NCBI RefSeq assembly: GCF_016808335.1
Contig: NC_053138.1
Location: 16,051,900-16,115,899, forward strand
Reading direction: 5' to 3'
DNA from: Panicum virgatum
Taxonomy: Eukaryota; Streptophyta; Magnoliopsida; Poales; Poaceae
Length of the DNA stretch: 64,000 nucleotides
Every line of letters begins with the position of its first letter. The first letter of the stretch is position 1. Shown here in pieces: positions 11,966-24,441 of this stretch. Made by a program: the position numbers and the translations under genes. A model generated the notes under the pieces. That model worked only from the letters and a program-made list of their open reading frames with translations. It was not told where the DNA came from and ran no database searches.

Positions 11966-12112
11966 TCAGCCGACTACAAATGGGCTGATCTCGCCATTGC
12001 GCATGGCGCGGGCGACCTCATTGGCTACTAACAGGCAGGTGGACACCCAGCCGGCGAGCACCGCCCACACCATGTCCACGATGCAAACCGCGACTCCCCA
12101 CGGCATCGTCAT
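11966..12112 (-). CDS. 48-residue single-pass membrane micro-protein
   Basis: On the minus strand an ATG at 12112 opens a 49-codon frame ending in TGA at 11966-11968. It begins MTMPWGVAVCIVDMVWAVLA, then a helix with GWVSTCLLVANEVARAMRNG and a short SPFVVG tail. One continuous hydrophobic segment of about 25 residues is followed by a basic, amphipathic segment, a plausible single-pass membrane topology. It is too short for usual ORF cut-offs. The codons are GC-rich in an AT-rich neighbourhood, and the frame has good splice signals around it: an acceptor TTGCAG/GGACGG in the leader (about 12168) and a donor CTGCAG/GTAGGTG just after the stop. I recall similar short grass proteins but cannot name the family. 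Function unknown; overlapping longer minus-strand frames look like shadows. Confidence 0.6.
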   Translation of the reverse strand: MTMPWGVAVCIVDMVWAVLAGWVSTCLLVANEVARAMRNGEISPFVVG

Positions 12113-12933
12113 CCTTGCTCCTCCTCAGCCGCCCCCAAGGAGGCAATTCCACGAACACCGTCCCTGCAATCCGCAAACATGGTTGAGCCGAGGAGGAGAT
12201 CGCATGAATTCCGAAGAATTCATGACAAGCAGTAGGAAGAGAACTCACCTCTTATCTTGCCTATGTCGTCAGCACGCAAGAACCGAAATAAACTCCGGTT
12301 AGCGCCAGTCCTAGTTCCAATCGACCATGACAGGGAATCAGCGAGGATCTTAAGCACCAGTAATCGGAGAAAAAGGTTTGCGTCGGCAAGACGGTGTTTG
12401 ATACGAGATGAGGATCGATTTCATTACCGTCTCTGCCACCAAACCCTCGTTTCGCCCTTCCCACTCCGACCACCAAAGCGGGAAACTTCAACAGGATCAG
12501 GATACGGACAGAGATGACCTTTGTTCTTGCTGTCGCACCAAGAACCAACACAAATCCGCCACCACTTAGTGATCAACTGCAATCCCACTACCTCCACAAT
12601 GGATTCTTTAATCAGCATGACAATTTCTTCTAAGCAGACAATTAAATTGAGATGAGTGTTGAAGAGTCTTTCACCTTTCTCGCTTGGTTTCCCCACATCC
12701 TCTTTGCCTGCCTTTCACAACCACCTTTCCCTTTCACCTTCATAGTTCTTTTCTTTTCTTTTGCCAGGCAATTCAAGATTCAAGAAGGGAAAAGAAACAA
12801 CTAGTACCAACCTCAGAAGAACCAACTGGAGGTCGCCACATAAGAGCTCATGACCTGTCAGACTCTGATTGTATATGCTGAAACTTTATCCAATCAGGTT
12901 ACTGTAGTTACAGGATTTCCTTTTTTTATGGCG
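12113..12933. other. Spacer, probable 5' flank of the micro-gene
   Basis: Short frames only on both strands. The stretch near 12113-12250 may be leader sequence of the 48-residue gene. Nothing else recognised. Confidence 0.4.
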
Positions 12934-13241
12934 TTAGAGCAACTACAGATTGATCTTCCCCTTTCCCCTTTCTACTTTTTCTCAATATAGAGAATTGATG
13001 TTGACAAAACCACTCCAGCAAATTGATTTTCCATCTCCTTTTTTCTTAATTTTTTCTCAATCCCTGCTAATTTCTCTCCAATTCCCAATAGAAAGGGGAG
13101 ACATTGCATCTCACTTTCTATATAAAAAGGGGAAAAAATCAATTTGCTTGAGCATTTTTTCATATATATTGAAATTGAGAAAGAAAATTTCCCTATACGA
13201 TGAGAAAGAGAAAAGGAAAAAATCAATTGGAGTTGCTCTTA
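12934..13241. mobile_element. TTA-flanked MITE with GAGCAACT ends
   Basis: The element starts TTA-GAGCAACTACAG-ATTGAT and ends ATCAAT-TGGAGTTGCTC-TTA, i.e. inverted ends inside direct TTA copies (12934-12936 and 13239-13241). The inside is A/T-rich with GGAAAAA and TTTTTCC tracts that are themselves inverted. The TTA duplication fits PIF/Harbinger-type target choice. A relative with the same ends is at 44711-45001. Confidence 0.75.
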
Positions 13242-13743
13242 GGAGGATTTCGACAAGTCCATGCGTTTGCCAGAAACGTGTCCCTGTCGCGTCACAGGAT
13301 AACAAGGGCAACTAGCCGAATTCCAGTTGTCGCGCTCGCTCGAACCCCACATTACCCGTTCAGAAGCTGATTGTTTGGTGTGACAATTTTGTTCTTGCAA
13401 ACCTAGGAACAGTTTAGATACTACGTAGAAAAAGAGAGCGGTGGCTGATCCTGCTATTTCCCAAAATTTGGCATGGCCCTGCAAATGATGGGTCCATTTA
13501 CAGGCAACCTCCTGCCTGTTATGGACTTGCATCAACCAGCATGCTTAATCTGCCTTGCATCCACAGAATGTTTTGTACAACTCATGCATGTCACATATGT
13601 CCTCCCCGTTACCCAAGTACATCATTTTTTTTTGTTTATCATACACAAAGCCAACTGCATCAGAAGCAGGGTGCCCAGTTTCTTCTACCTACATGGTGCG
13701 ATTGTCTCTTGCTTTGGAATTCTGATGAAACCTTGTGGTAAAC
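13242..13743. other. 3' flank of the minus-strand PSMD5 gene
   Basis: Probably includes the 3' UTR of the gene ending at 13744. No coding frame is convincing. Confidence 0.4.
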
Positions 13744-16700
13744 TTAAAACCTCTCTGCAGGGACAACAACTGGCCGAGCCTCCACGCGCTTCCTTTCAGA
13801 AAGGTAAGGGCCCCGTCTCACCGCATCATTCAACTGCACCATAACGTTTTTGTTTTGCTGGTTATCATTCACGATTCAGGCAAAAAAAAAATGGCAGATG
13901 CTAGACCTACGAGAGTGTACCTTCCCGATGAGTTCAGATAGACTTTTTTCATGCAGAAGATGCGAGGAGGACAAAGACTTGTTGATTGCCACACAGCAGT
14001 TGTACCGTGCTTCCATGCCTACAGCAGAGAATAAATGTTACAGCTGAAATAATTAGTCCATTAAATAGAAATTAGCATAGTCCATGATAGGATTAGTAAT
14101 TATGGATGACTTAAGCATGACATCATATTCAGTTTTAACCAGTTGCACACAAAAAAATTTCAAATGCTAAAAGAAATATCAATCTGCAGAGCTCCTGTTG
14201 AAACAAGTTTAGATGGTCAAAATTACTTCATTAGGATCAGATGTGTTAATTCCTTACCAAGTTTGGTTGTCTCCATTGTTGGATCTGTAACAAGTCTGAT
14301 TATCTCTGAATTTAAGCAAACCTCCCTTAAGCACCATTCCCGGACAACCAGTCCTGATATTGCTCTGTAGCCCTGCAGAGTACAGATATTCAGGGGCATT
14401 TTTTTTGGGGGGGGGGGGGGGGGGGCAGATGCACCAATATCCAAGCTAATGAGATAAGAAAATACTAATTTATGCAAAAGTAACTTTAACAAGCATCAGC
14501 TACTTACAGCTATCCGTATATCCGGGTCTTGTTGCAGAATTGATAGAAGAAGAGCCTGGAAAACAATAAGGCCAAAAAAAACACCCAACTAAGCAAGCCA
14601 GAACCATAAGCTAAGATAAATGGGCACACTAGAAAGGAGTTGCTACTAACTGAAGGAGTTAATTTTGAACTGTTTGCTGCTGTGGTATAGACCAAGCGCT
14701 TCAAGTACTCTTCAGCTTGACCATCCAGTTTCATTTGGTCTTCTTGCCTATCAACACCACAGATGCTCCCAAAGGCATGTAAAGCAGCCTGAACATGTAT
14801 CATAACACGTAAGAGGTGTAGTTTCTGACAATATGATAGCTTTACCAGGAGCAACAAGGGCAGTGGAACAAGAAGAAAATATGTACACAGACTTACCAGT
14901 TGTCTACCTCTGCCCTGTCGGTCAAAGGATGTCTCGACAACATGTCTAGCAACATTTGATGATGTCAGCAGGAAATGTGCCCCTTGAGTTGCTATTTTAC
15001 CATAAAATCAAACAAACAATAAGGGTGTGCTATGACAACCTGGTGAGCTCCAATACTAACAAGCAGAATCATGACTTACTTGTACCAATTAGACCTAAGG
15101 TTTCCAATGCACTCTCAATTTCATCAGTATTCTGGCTTTCTTCCATCTCCAATATTTTGTCTATGGCTGCGAGCAGGTTTGTAACACCTAACAGGAGGAA
15201 ATCTTGATAAGTCTGTCTAGTTCCTCATGTAAGAAGACCACAGAAGATGAGTTTCGATAACAATTAAATCAGGATGATGAGAAGTCTTTTTATAACAGAT
15301 GATGAATAGTTGACGCAATAAAGGTTCTTCGATGCACAAAGTTGTGGAGAAATTAGTGAACAAAAGTCTGGCAACTGAAAATAATGATACTTACAAGATT
15401 GGTCTATCACTGTGAAAGCATCAGCTGAAGAGAGAAGCCTCCCACTAATTAATGCTGCTCTTGACCGTATAACAGAATCAGCTGAGGAATCACTGCACAC
15501 AGAAAGAAAAGACAACATAGAATAGCTGAAAAAATAACAGAAGAAAACACAGAGGTATAGAGGCATACTTGATCACATCAACTATGAGTTGAAGCAAGTT
15601 GGTCTTCAGCAGGAAAATATTGCTGTGAGGGTGTTCAACGAGCTGCAGTGTGATAAAAGACACAATTAGCCAAAATATATAGCTTCTCCCTGAAATTTCA
15701 GAATCTTAAGTCGTGTTATGACTAATTCAATAGCAAAATACCTATGACTACAGGATTATGTAGTATGGTGACAAGGAACGTAGGCAAGAAAGAAACCACA
15801 ATTATAACAATCCGATGACACCGATTGCCATAAGCATGTAATACGAAACAATACTAGTGCAAGCCTTTTAAAAATGAATCACGATTCCTGAGCCAATACA
15901 CAATGCACACCATCACACAAAGCCAAAAATAGGCCTGTTACATCAGACGTACTTATCCTTAAAAAATAGAGTTGTAGATAGAAATCCTTTTATGAAAAAT
16001 AAACACATAAATCAAAGTATTTGCAACGATACCCTCATGGAGCCAGCCATACATTAAGTGGCACAGATGAACAGAACAAAATATCCTTTTACCTCATATA
16101 GGACCTCCAGCGCGCTGAGGGTTTTAAGCATATCCCTTCTATCTTTTATTTCATCTTCAAATATGCTGAGAAGGTTTGAATCACGAATGGCAGTAGCAGT
16201 ATAACTTGAAACAGTGAAGAGCTTGGCTATCAAAGATAGAATACGAATCCGCGCCTACAATAGCAATAAACATGAATAAAATATAATCTTGTTGTAGCTT
16301 GCAGATAAACAGTAAGAGTGTCCAGTAAAACATAAACAAGCACTTCACTCTATTTTGAAGCTTATTCTGTCAACAACTGGGAAAGGGAAATGCGGAGACA
16401 TTTGAAAATATTGAAGATAAATAACTAGACCGATTATGATTACAACTTCTGCTCCCAAATAGATGATATCCTAGGATGCATGCAGGAATTTTCAAAACAA
16501 AGCCTTTTGTCCCAAGCAAGTTTAGGTAGGCTAGAGATGAAATCCAACAAAAGCGAGAAGCAAAGATGATATAGTATACATGAAAGTAGAAACGTAGCAG
16601 TAATAGTAATGAGTATGTTAAATTTTGATGACACTTATGTATTATTGGTTAACTGGTATGTTTTAAAGCTCGTGCTTGCTTCTGTTGTTGTGCATGTAGA

Positions 16701-18997
16701 CAGGCATTGATCCACAAGGGCGTTTATTGGTTAGTTCTATAAAATTGTGTCAGAATAATGGACACGCGATGACATACCAAAGAGGATGAGTGAAATGCCA
16801 CTCTGTCAAGTTGCACAGATCCTTGACCATCAGGTGGGAATATGATCTCCTACAAACAGGAAAGAAATAGACTACAATATGACTACAATATACATCGAAT
16901 AAAGAAGATGTTGAAAACTTCGAGATGCATTGTTGGACTCACAGCTCCTTTAGGAATTTCTGCTAAACGCTTCACAGAATCCAGAATGATTGTTGAAATC
17001 TCTTCATCTCTGCGGAAATCGAAGATAGCAATAAGAAATTATCACCAAGTTACAATGCATATGATGCAAAGTGTTAGATGAAGTTTATGTGTGTAAATAA
17101 ATTACCCCTCAATCAAACAATTGATTAGAACTGGATACAGATTGTGCTGCACAACTGTTTCCACCGCAGCAGCACTATCTTCAGCTTTGTCAAGAAGATT
17201 GAGTACCTGGTATAGTTATATCGAATTCTTTCACAGTCAGTGGCTAGAGACATTGTCTTCCCAAAAGTTTGTAGAACATTTTCCAAACTGACATGAAAAA
17301 CAGCAAAGATGAAAGGGTATTGCACGAGTTGGCAAACCACAAGTGTGCTGTTAGTGCACAAAATTCACTGTGACTTTTGCTCTACACTATATGAGTTGAG
17401 TCTATATTAAATAATGTTGATGGGTCCAAATCTAAAAATATATATACTAGAAGGAAATTGTGCTTTATGCATTTGCCATCTCCACAAAGCAAACAGATGA
17501 AACTACAACAAAAATCCATAGTATTCACTTATAAAATGAATACATAAATTAGAGTCAAATAGAGAGAACAGACGAAACCAAAAAAATTTTGGAATGTCCA
17601 AAATGGACAACAGAAACTAGACTCAAATAAAGACAGCAACATTGGCAAATAGCATGCACTTAGAAAACCGATTCTGGTACATACAGCTTTGCAGGCTAAT
17701 TTTCTGATGCCCTTTGAGTCTGTGAGCAATCCAGCTTGAATAAATGCCTGGAGGTAAAAGTGCAATTAAGTCTTTAGTTATCGATATGTATAAGAATTAA
17801 GCCATAGTTCTCACAAAGAAGATACAATGATCATTTCTATAAGATATTTTTACTATGTTGATCTAGGTAAGAGTTTGTAGGTAGACATGTCTAGATAAAA
17901 AAATGGAAGGAGAATGTTACACATACACCGTAGCCTGGCAGAAGCGATGCTCCATATCTTGAACAAAATACTTTATCTAAGCATTCTGTGACAGTTTCAA
18001 CCATCCCAGGTACATCTACTTCACTCTGCAATGCCCTACATGGACAAATTACAACAGCAATCAACAGAACAGGATAGCAAACATAAGCTGCCAGTAGACA
18101 ATATATGTGAGGCACTAACTAGAAAAGTTGGCTTGTCAATGTAAGAGAACATCTCAAAACATAAGCTTCAAACATGTTAAGACATTACATAACACAGGAA
18201 CATACGACAAGCGACAACTCAAAACATTGGAGGAAGGAAAGAGGCTTACCCTAACAGCTTAGGCAGAGGACATCGTTCCAGGAACTGCCTCACAGCATCA
18301 TCACTATGCAACCCTGCAACAAATGAAATACAGATTCAGTCACCTAGTCAGCACATGACTAACCTATCTCGTCTTTCAAAAGTTCAACTAGTCCTTTTAA
18401 AATTCAAGCCTTCATTCTTCAATATGCACCACTACTTCAGCATACAGATGTACTTCTCTTAAAACCATTACGTTCTGAATCTGCCAGTCCTACTTGCAAC
18501 GCCCCTGGGGAAAATAGCTTTGTACCAGAACATACTCGGGTGCAAAAGACACGCATCGATCGAAGGTGCAGATACAAGCCATTAGCATTTCCAGCTTCAA
18601 AATCGAACTAGAAATAGTCACAAGCTCACTGATAAGTCACTACAGGCCTACATCAGCATATGCGATCATATTGTCCAACCAATAGCAGAATCAAGCAGTG
18701 AATCAATCGAATGCCGAAGTAAGCCCCCGCCCCCGTCGGAATATACCCTGCTAGGGTTCCAGCGCACCAAGCTCCACACCCGCAGCGACCCGATCCGTTC
18801 TCACGACCAGAGACAAGCAAAACCCCTCCTCCTCCCAAAACGGAGCAACCCAGAACGGCGGCTCCCCAAACGCGAGCAGCTAACTCCGCCCAAATCCCAA
18901 GGGGGGCAAGGGAGGAGGCATTGCCTGGGTAGGACGCGAAGTCGCCCGCCGCCTGAAGCATCGCGCCCAGCTCTCCCGGCGCCGGCGAGGGCTCCAT
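13744..18997 (-). CDS. PSMD5: 26S proteasome non-ATPase subunit 5-like assembly chaperone (17 exons)
   Basis: Minus-strand exons: 18925-18997, 18250-18313, 17927-18035, 17685-17747, 17106-17206, 16943-17009, 16778-16849, 16093-16254, 15569-15642, 15395-15492, 15080-15187, 14897-14991, 14651-14788, 14508-14555, 14258-14372, 13921-14018, 13744-13833. Phases agree at every junction and the sum is 1575 nt (524 residues), near the 504 of human PSMD5. Landmarks are MEPSPAPGELGAMLQ at the start, SVKRLAEIPKGAEIIFPPDG, RIRILSLIAKLF, SVIRSRAALISGRLL, AALHAFGSICGVDR and PVVVPAERF at the end. The whole protein is helical HEAT/ARM-type repeat. PSMD5 (S5b, yeast Hsm3) is known to chaperone the proteasome base by holding ATPase subunits before the core particle docks; it acts in cytosol and nucleus. 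Sixteen introns fit this gene's known fragmentation in plants. The first intron appears to use a GC donor. Confidence 0.9.
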
Positions 18998-19519
18998 CCC
19001 CGTGCTGTTCCGCGCCGCGCTTCTCCTCTTCTCTGGGTTTTGGCTTGGGAAAGGAGAAAGACCAGCACGCACGCACGCACCACCGGCCACAACGCTCTAC
19101 TCGCTTGTGCTGCAATGGGCACAGGGCACGCCGGCACGGGCACGGCTGCTGCTAGCCGCGTGGACGGGTGCCCGGGCGGCGTGGCGCTCCGCGCTCACGG
19201 CAGCGGGGGCCCGGACAGGGGGACGTCTCTATCCGGAATAGCCCGCAGTGATTGGGCCGTATAGAAGTGTCTTCTTCGAGCGCTCGAAGTCCCGGGGCCC
19301 GAACCTCTTCAACTGTCAGCTGATTTGGGGGCCTTGTTTAGCTTGGGCCATTCGAGCTTTCCTACAAGGGGAATAGGCGCATCCGTGGAAAACATTGTAA
19401 TCAGGACCTCCAAGTCCAAGTTGCCTCGTAAAAAGATAAACAAAGGCTTTTGCAACATCAGATTTGGGCTTGCAGTACATTACAGCCCATTCACGTCTTG
19501 TATTGCCTTAATTAAACCG
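18998..19519. promoter_or_regulatory. GC-rich 5' flank of the PSMD5 gene
   Basis: From the ATG at 18997 rightward to about 19260 the sequence is GC-rich with no stable reading frame, as expected for promoter and 5' UTR of a grass housekeeping gene. No TATA box seen. Confidence 0.5.
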
Positions 19520-19619
19520 CCTATCTTCTAAAGACCTAATTGGGGGGCGATTTTTGGCCCCATCGAGCCACGTCATAAAAAAAACAAGGACCGTCAGATC
19601 GGTCAGCGAAGAGACATCG

Positions 19620-21560
19620 GATCGCATGTAAATTTTACAAAAAAGTCCCTCAACTTTATAGAAGCTAACCCGTAGTCTGTATATTTTTATGAAAAAATCC
19701 TAAACTTTTTACAAATCAACCCGCAGTCCAAAATTTTGCCAAAAAATCCCTAGCTTTGTGAAAATTAATCCATAGTCCCTGCATTTTTGCTAAACAAACC
19801 CTAAAATTTCTACAAAATAACCTGTAGTCTAAATTTTACAGAAAAGTCCCTCAAGATTACAGAAATCAACCCGCAGCTCGTATATTTTTATGAAAAAGAC
19901 ACTGAGCTTTTTACAAATCAACCCACAGTCCAAAATTTCGCCAAAAAGTCTAGCTTTGTGAAAAACAACCCATAACCCCTGCATTTTTACTGAACAAACG
20001 CTAAAATTTCTAAAAAAGAACCCGTAGCCTAAAATTTTGTAAAAACATCAATAACTTTTGTAACAATCACTGGTCTACACTCTCCCTCCCTCTCAAACCC
20101 TAGCTATTTAAGACAAAAGTTTAAGACATAAGAGAGGACCTCCAAATGAGATATACAATACAACCACTCTATGTGTTTTAGTTAATGCACTATATTTTTT
20201 TTGAACCTATGCTGAATGTCACAAGACAAATACTATGATCTACTCTTACTTCGCACAAATAGCTCTGATATTTAGGAAGGACACATATTTCTGCTCTTTC
20301 CAACTAGCAAAAATCAAAGATAAGCACAAGCATGTAATATTTTGGTGTGTCATATGCCAAGTTATAATAACAAAAATAATTGTGTGCGTGCAATGAATTA
20401 TAACTCCAAATGCTGAACAATTAAGTTTTTTCGTTATAGCTCCCACATAATTCTCTCTATTAGTCACCACCCTGCACATTCGTTTTCATATCACAAAAAC
20501 GATAGACAAATACCATGAGTTCCATCACATTGGCCTACAGGTCGTGGCGCGGCAAAGACGTGCCAGTTTTTATAGGCACGTCAGCTGGAATATCCCGGCC
20601 GCCGGATCACGCGTGGATGGCTCGGATTATTTAGAAGGCTCGGCAATTTTATAAAAAACCCCTCAAACTTTATCAAAATTAATAAATAGTCCAGCACACA
20701 CTCAGTTAATTTTATAGAAACCCCCTTGAACTTTGCAAAAATAGCATTTGCTCAAGCCATCTCGCAAACAGTTTTACAGCAACCCCCTCGAGTTTTATAG
20801 AAATACAATTTGAACCACGTCATCGGGAATTTCTCGGCCGTCAGATCGCGCATGGATGGCTCGGATTATCCACGAGCCTCGGTAATTTTATAAAAAAAAC
20901 CCCTTGAACTTTATTAAAATTAATATGTAGTCCAGCCCACACTCAGTTAATTTTATAGAAACCCCCTTGAGCTTCGCTGAAATAGTATTTGCTCAAGCAA
21001 CCTCTCAAACAGTTTTACGGTAACCCCCTCGAGCTTCATATAAATACAATTTTAATCAAGCCAACTCTCAAGCATTTTTATGGAAACCACCGCTAACTTT
21101 GAACGAATGTCAGCAGGCCTGCCAATTTTACAAAACCCCCCCAAACTTTATCAAAATTAAACTGTAATCCAACCACTCCTCCGACAATTTACTGAACCCC
21201 CCCAGCTTTTCATAAATACCATTTATTCAAGCCACCTCTCCGGCAATTTTACGACAATTCTCTCGATCCAGCCACCTCTCAGGTAATTTTATGATAACCA
21301 ACCCGCGATCCATGCATTTTTTACAAACTCAAGCTCTACAGCAATTAACCCACGCTCCACAAATTTTTACGAAAAAGGCCCTAAACTTTCTAAAAATGTA
21401 CCCACAGCCCGAAACGTTATAAAAAAGACCCCCCAGATTCATGACGATCAACCCACGGCCCCTGCATTCTAACTAAATAATAATACCCTAAAGTTTCTAT
21501 AAATTAATCCATAGTCTAAAATTTCGCGAAAAGCATTCCCAGCTTTCGTACCAATCACTG
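19620..21560. repeat. Degenerate repeat tract built on AATTTTACAAAA..CCCTCAA..CTTT..AAATTAACCC units
   Basis: The tract repeats the theme 'AATTTTA-(T/C)-AAAAA-(G/C)CCC-CTCAA-CTTT-…-AAATTAA-CC-(G/C)-AGTCC' every 50-60 bases with many changes. Its second half also has a two-copy 240-bp tandem unit. No coding capacity. Confidence 0.75.
20597..21072. repeat. Imperfect tandem duplication, unit about 239 bp
   Basis: Copy 1 begins GGCCGCCGGATCACGCGTGG at 20597 and copy 2 GGCCGTCAGATCGCGCATGG at 20836. Both continue with GATGGCTCGGATTAT, then CACTCAGTTAATTTTATAGA and CCCCCTCGAG. The copies differ by point changes throughout. Confidence 0.8.
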
Positions 21561-21612
21561 GGCTACAGATAATGGCGCGGCAACGCCGCGCCTGCCGCGC
21601 CAATCTTTCTAG

Positions 21613-24199
21613 TCAGACACTGAAAAGAAGCGCTTCGTTCGTTTTTGTGAAAGTGAACAGCCACAGCACTGGTACAGTTGTACCTACTGCTTAACGATAA
21701 TGTATATCTAATTTCTACCAGCTGGGACATTTTGTGTCCTCTGGGCTCTGGCATTTCAGAACTTAGTTAGCATCTTCAGTAGCTGGGTATGAACATCCGA
21801 TCAGCACTTGTTTTTTTCCTCCTTTCCCTCGCATCTTAGGTGACAATATTCCACAAGATAAGCTTGTCTCTACCGTATACTGTAGTCACCTACCAAGTCC
21901 AACCAAGATCCACGGTATAACCTGCTAAGGCAATCATCTTTGCATGATGATCGGTCTGCATTCTGCGACTCCAAGTACTGACCAGGAAGTTTCACAGTTC
22001 AGGCTACATAGACTCCTGCTGACCAATGTAGCCGTAACCTATGAAACAATTTCTTTTCTGAAGAAAGACTAACTCCATCGGTCGTTCTTCCTTGGACAGC
22101 CTAGCCTAAACCTGTTCAGCCAAAAAAAAAGATATTACCCGCAACACTTTTATATCATTCCAGTACTACTGGTACAGTACCAAACATTTATGTTTAAAAA
22201 AAATACAGTACCAATTACCAAACATGTGGTAGTCAAATCAATCGGTCTATTTGCTGGAAGAAACGAAGGAGTGGCATCCCTGCCGCGCCTCTGCCCCCTG
22301 CCCGGCCTTTTCGATTGCGGTTCGGCCATGTGCTTTGGCCGAATCCCTACAGGGCATGTGGGTGTGGCTTGGTTCCCACGAATCCGTAATCGGCAGTTAG
22401 GGCCAGACAGTACGTCCAGGTCGTGACTCGTGAGCCATTCTGACATTCTATTCGGGAACTTTGTATATATCTACAAGTAGCTGAAAATAGGACCCCCAAT
22501 CAGGTAAATTTCGCCAGGCAAACTAGCTGGCATTGTGAAATGAGAATGAGTTCAGAGTTGAGAAAATGCCCATAGAATGAGTTCAGAGGTCAGAAAATGC
22601 CCATACACGGAAAGCGGAAGGGGAGTTCAGAGTTCAGAGCCAGCTAGATCGGGCAGCAAGTCCGAAGAGAAGTTGAGGTTAACTCATGCATCTCGATCGG
22701 TGACTGCGGCTTGGCCTAAAGTTTCAAGGCAATGCAATGCAAGCAGGCAGTGATGAACAATGATCACTTGCTCGATTAAGGCCAGTGGAACAACCAGGCG
22801 ATCGAATCATGACGGCGCGTGCGTGGATCCAATGATGATGAGAGCTCAGAGCTGATCATAGTCCACAGGTAGATAAAGAGAATCAAGCGGCCAGCAGACT
22901 CATGGTCCCAGGCAGCCAGGCAGTTCGTTCGTTGAGAAAAAGCGAAAGGCAAAGCCTGGCCGATCAATCCTCCCCGGAAGAGCAAAATGGCGAGCCGAAA
23001 GCCTGAACTCTGAAAACAGTTTCAGTAGCCAGCCACCATGGAACACGTGGCCGTCTCGACGGGCGCCACGCGTGCCAAGCCGCCAGATCAACAAAGCGCC
23101 CGGGACCTGCGCAGTCGAAGACACACGTACGGTAGTACGAGCATGGGTCCACCGGCAGGCATTATACGTACAGCTACACGGAGCATACTGACATGCGCAC
23201 AGCGTCCAATCACAAAAGGATAACGGCGTTCTCGCCGGTCGCGGCAGCAGCTGCATGCTTTTGGGCTGGCCGTATCCGAAGGCCGGCCGGCCGAGCGCGC
23301 GCTGCGGCGAGTGTTCTGCTACGACGAAGCGCACAGCGTGCCCATGTGACCAGGCCCCGGCTTTTCGTTGCTCGCCATCATCGTGTTTCCTCGCCGCAGC
23401 TGCACCCGACCCCATGCCATGCCATGGCATGCGATTCTTTTCTTTTTCTTTTCCGCTGGTCCGTCGTCCATCCGATCCGACCCGGGCAGGACCTGGCGCC
23501 CTGCTGTTGCTGCCCTCTAGCTGGCCCTTCACGGCCACTACCGAGTAGCAGCGGCGCCCACTCACTCACTATACAAACACGGCGATCGCTCGAGCATCCC
23601 TGCTGTCTGACTGTCTGTCTGGGATCATATTGTTTTATCGTATCATGCCATGTTCGCGTCCCCCCACCTGCTGCAGCGTCGTCGTGTGGTGCGGCCGGTC
23701 TTCCCCCCTCGCCTTTTCTAGGCGGATTTGGTGCGCGCTAGCTCAAGATCACTGTGCCCTCTCGCCTCGCTCGCTCGCACCCGTGAGCTAGCTGTCGAGA
23801 TTGCCGGCCGGGACTACCTGTACCTCTAGGACGACTGTCTAGCTCATCGCTGTAAGAATCTAGCGCATGCATGCATGTAGGAGTATGCGACTACACGTCC
23901 GGTGCCAGGAAAAAAAAATCCAGAGCACCTTGCCGACTGCGGCGGCGGTTTGACTGGCCGATCGATGAGCTGGCTAGCCGATGACTTGTCCGGCCGAGGT
24001 TTTACCTGCACGGTCTCGTCGTCGTGCGCGTGCCGTCTCATCGCTCTGGTCGGCTCCTGATCCGCGCAGGGTACCTTGTGAGGCGCCAGCCGCCAGGCGC
24101 CACGGCGGCTGCCGCGTGCCGCCGCGCGTGCGTCACCGCCCTTGACGACGACGCACGGCGGGGGAACGAGGTGTAAAGGTTACACTCACAGCCAGCCAA
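21613..24199. other. Spacer without recognised genes
   Basis: Contains an imperfect two-copy repeat of 'GAGTTCAGAG..AGAAAATGCCCATA' near 22547-22607 and a GC-rich part (about 22990-23830) with frames on both strands that look compositional. No gene family recognised. Confidence 0.4.
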
Positions 24200-24441
24200 C
24201 GGCGGAACCAGGGGGGGCGAGCAGGGCCACGGCCCCCCCTAAAATCAGTGAAAATTTTTAACCCCCACCTATATTCTAAAGCCAACACAAAGGTCAATCA
24301 ATGCAACGATGCTTTGTACTTTAAGTTTTTCGGCTATCGTCCTTAACAAACCCAACAACACATATTGAACGGTGCACGTATACACATCTACCTAGGCAGC
24401 TAGCTAAATACTAGTCAAATCCAACCCGAAGACTCCAATAT

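Larger units (their letters stand above)
19520..21612. mobile_element. Probable non-autonomous Helitron with degenerate internal repeats
   Basis: The right end has the Helitron layout: a perfect 8-bp hairpin GGCGCGGC-AAC-GCCGCGCC at 21574-21592, 16 bases, then CTAG (21609-21612) next to a T. Inside is a long tract of degenerate repeats. No 5' TC end could be fixed; the left border given is where the repeat-like sequence starts. No RepHel coding sequence is present. Confidence 0.5.

Noticed and set aside
14404..14427. Long G homopolymers here and near 25642 and 30108
   Set aside because: Possibly G-quadruplex-capable, but all three lie in introns or spacers and homopolymer length is prone to sequencing error.
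18653..19090. 145-codon minus-strand frame at the PSMD5 start
   Set aside because: It reads through the first exon into intron 1. Only its part from the ATG at 18997 to 18925 is coding.
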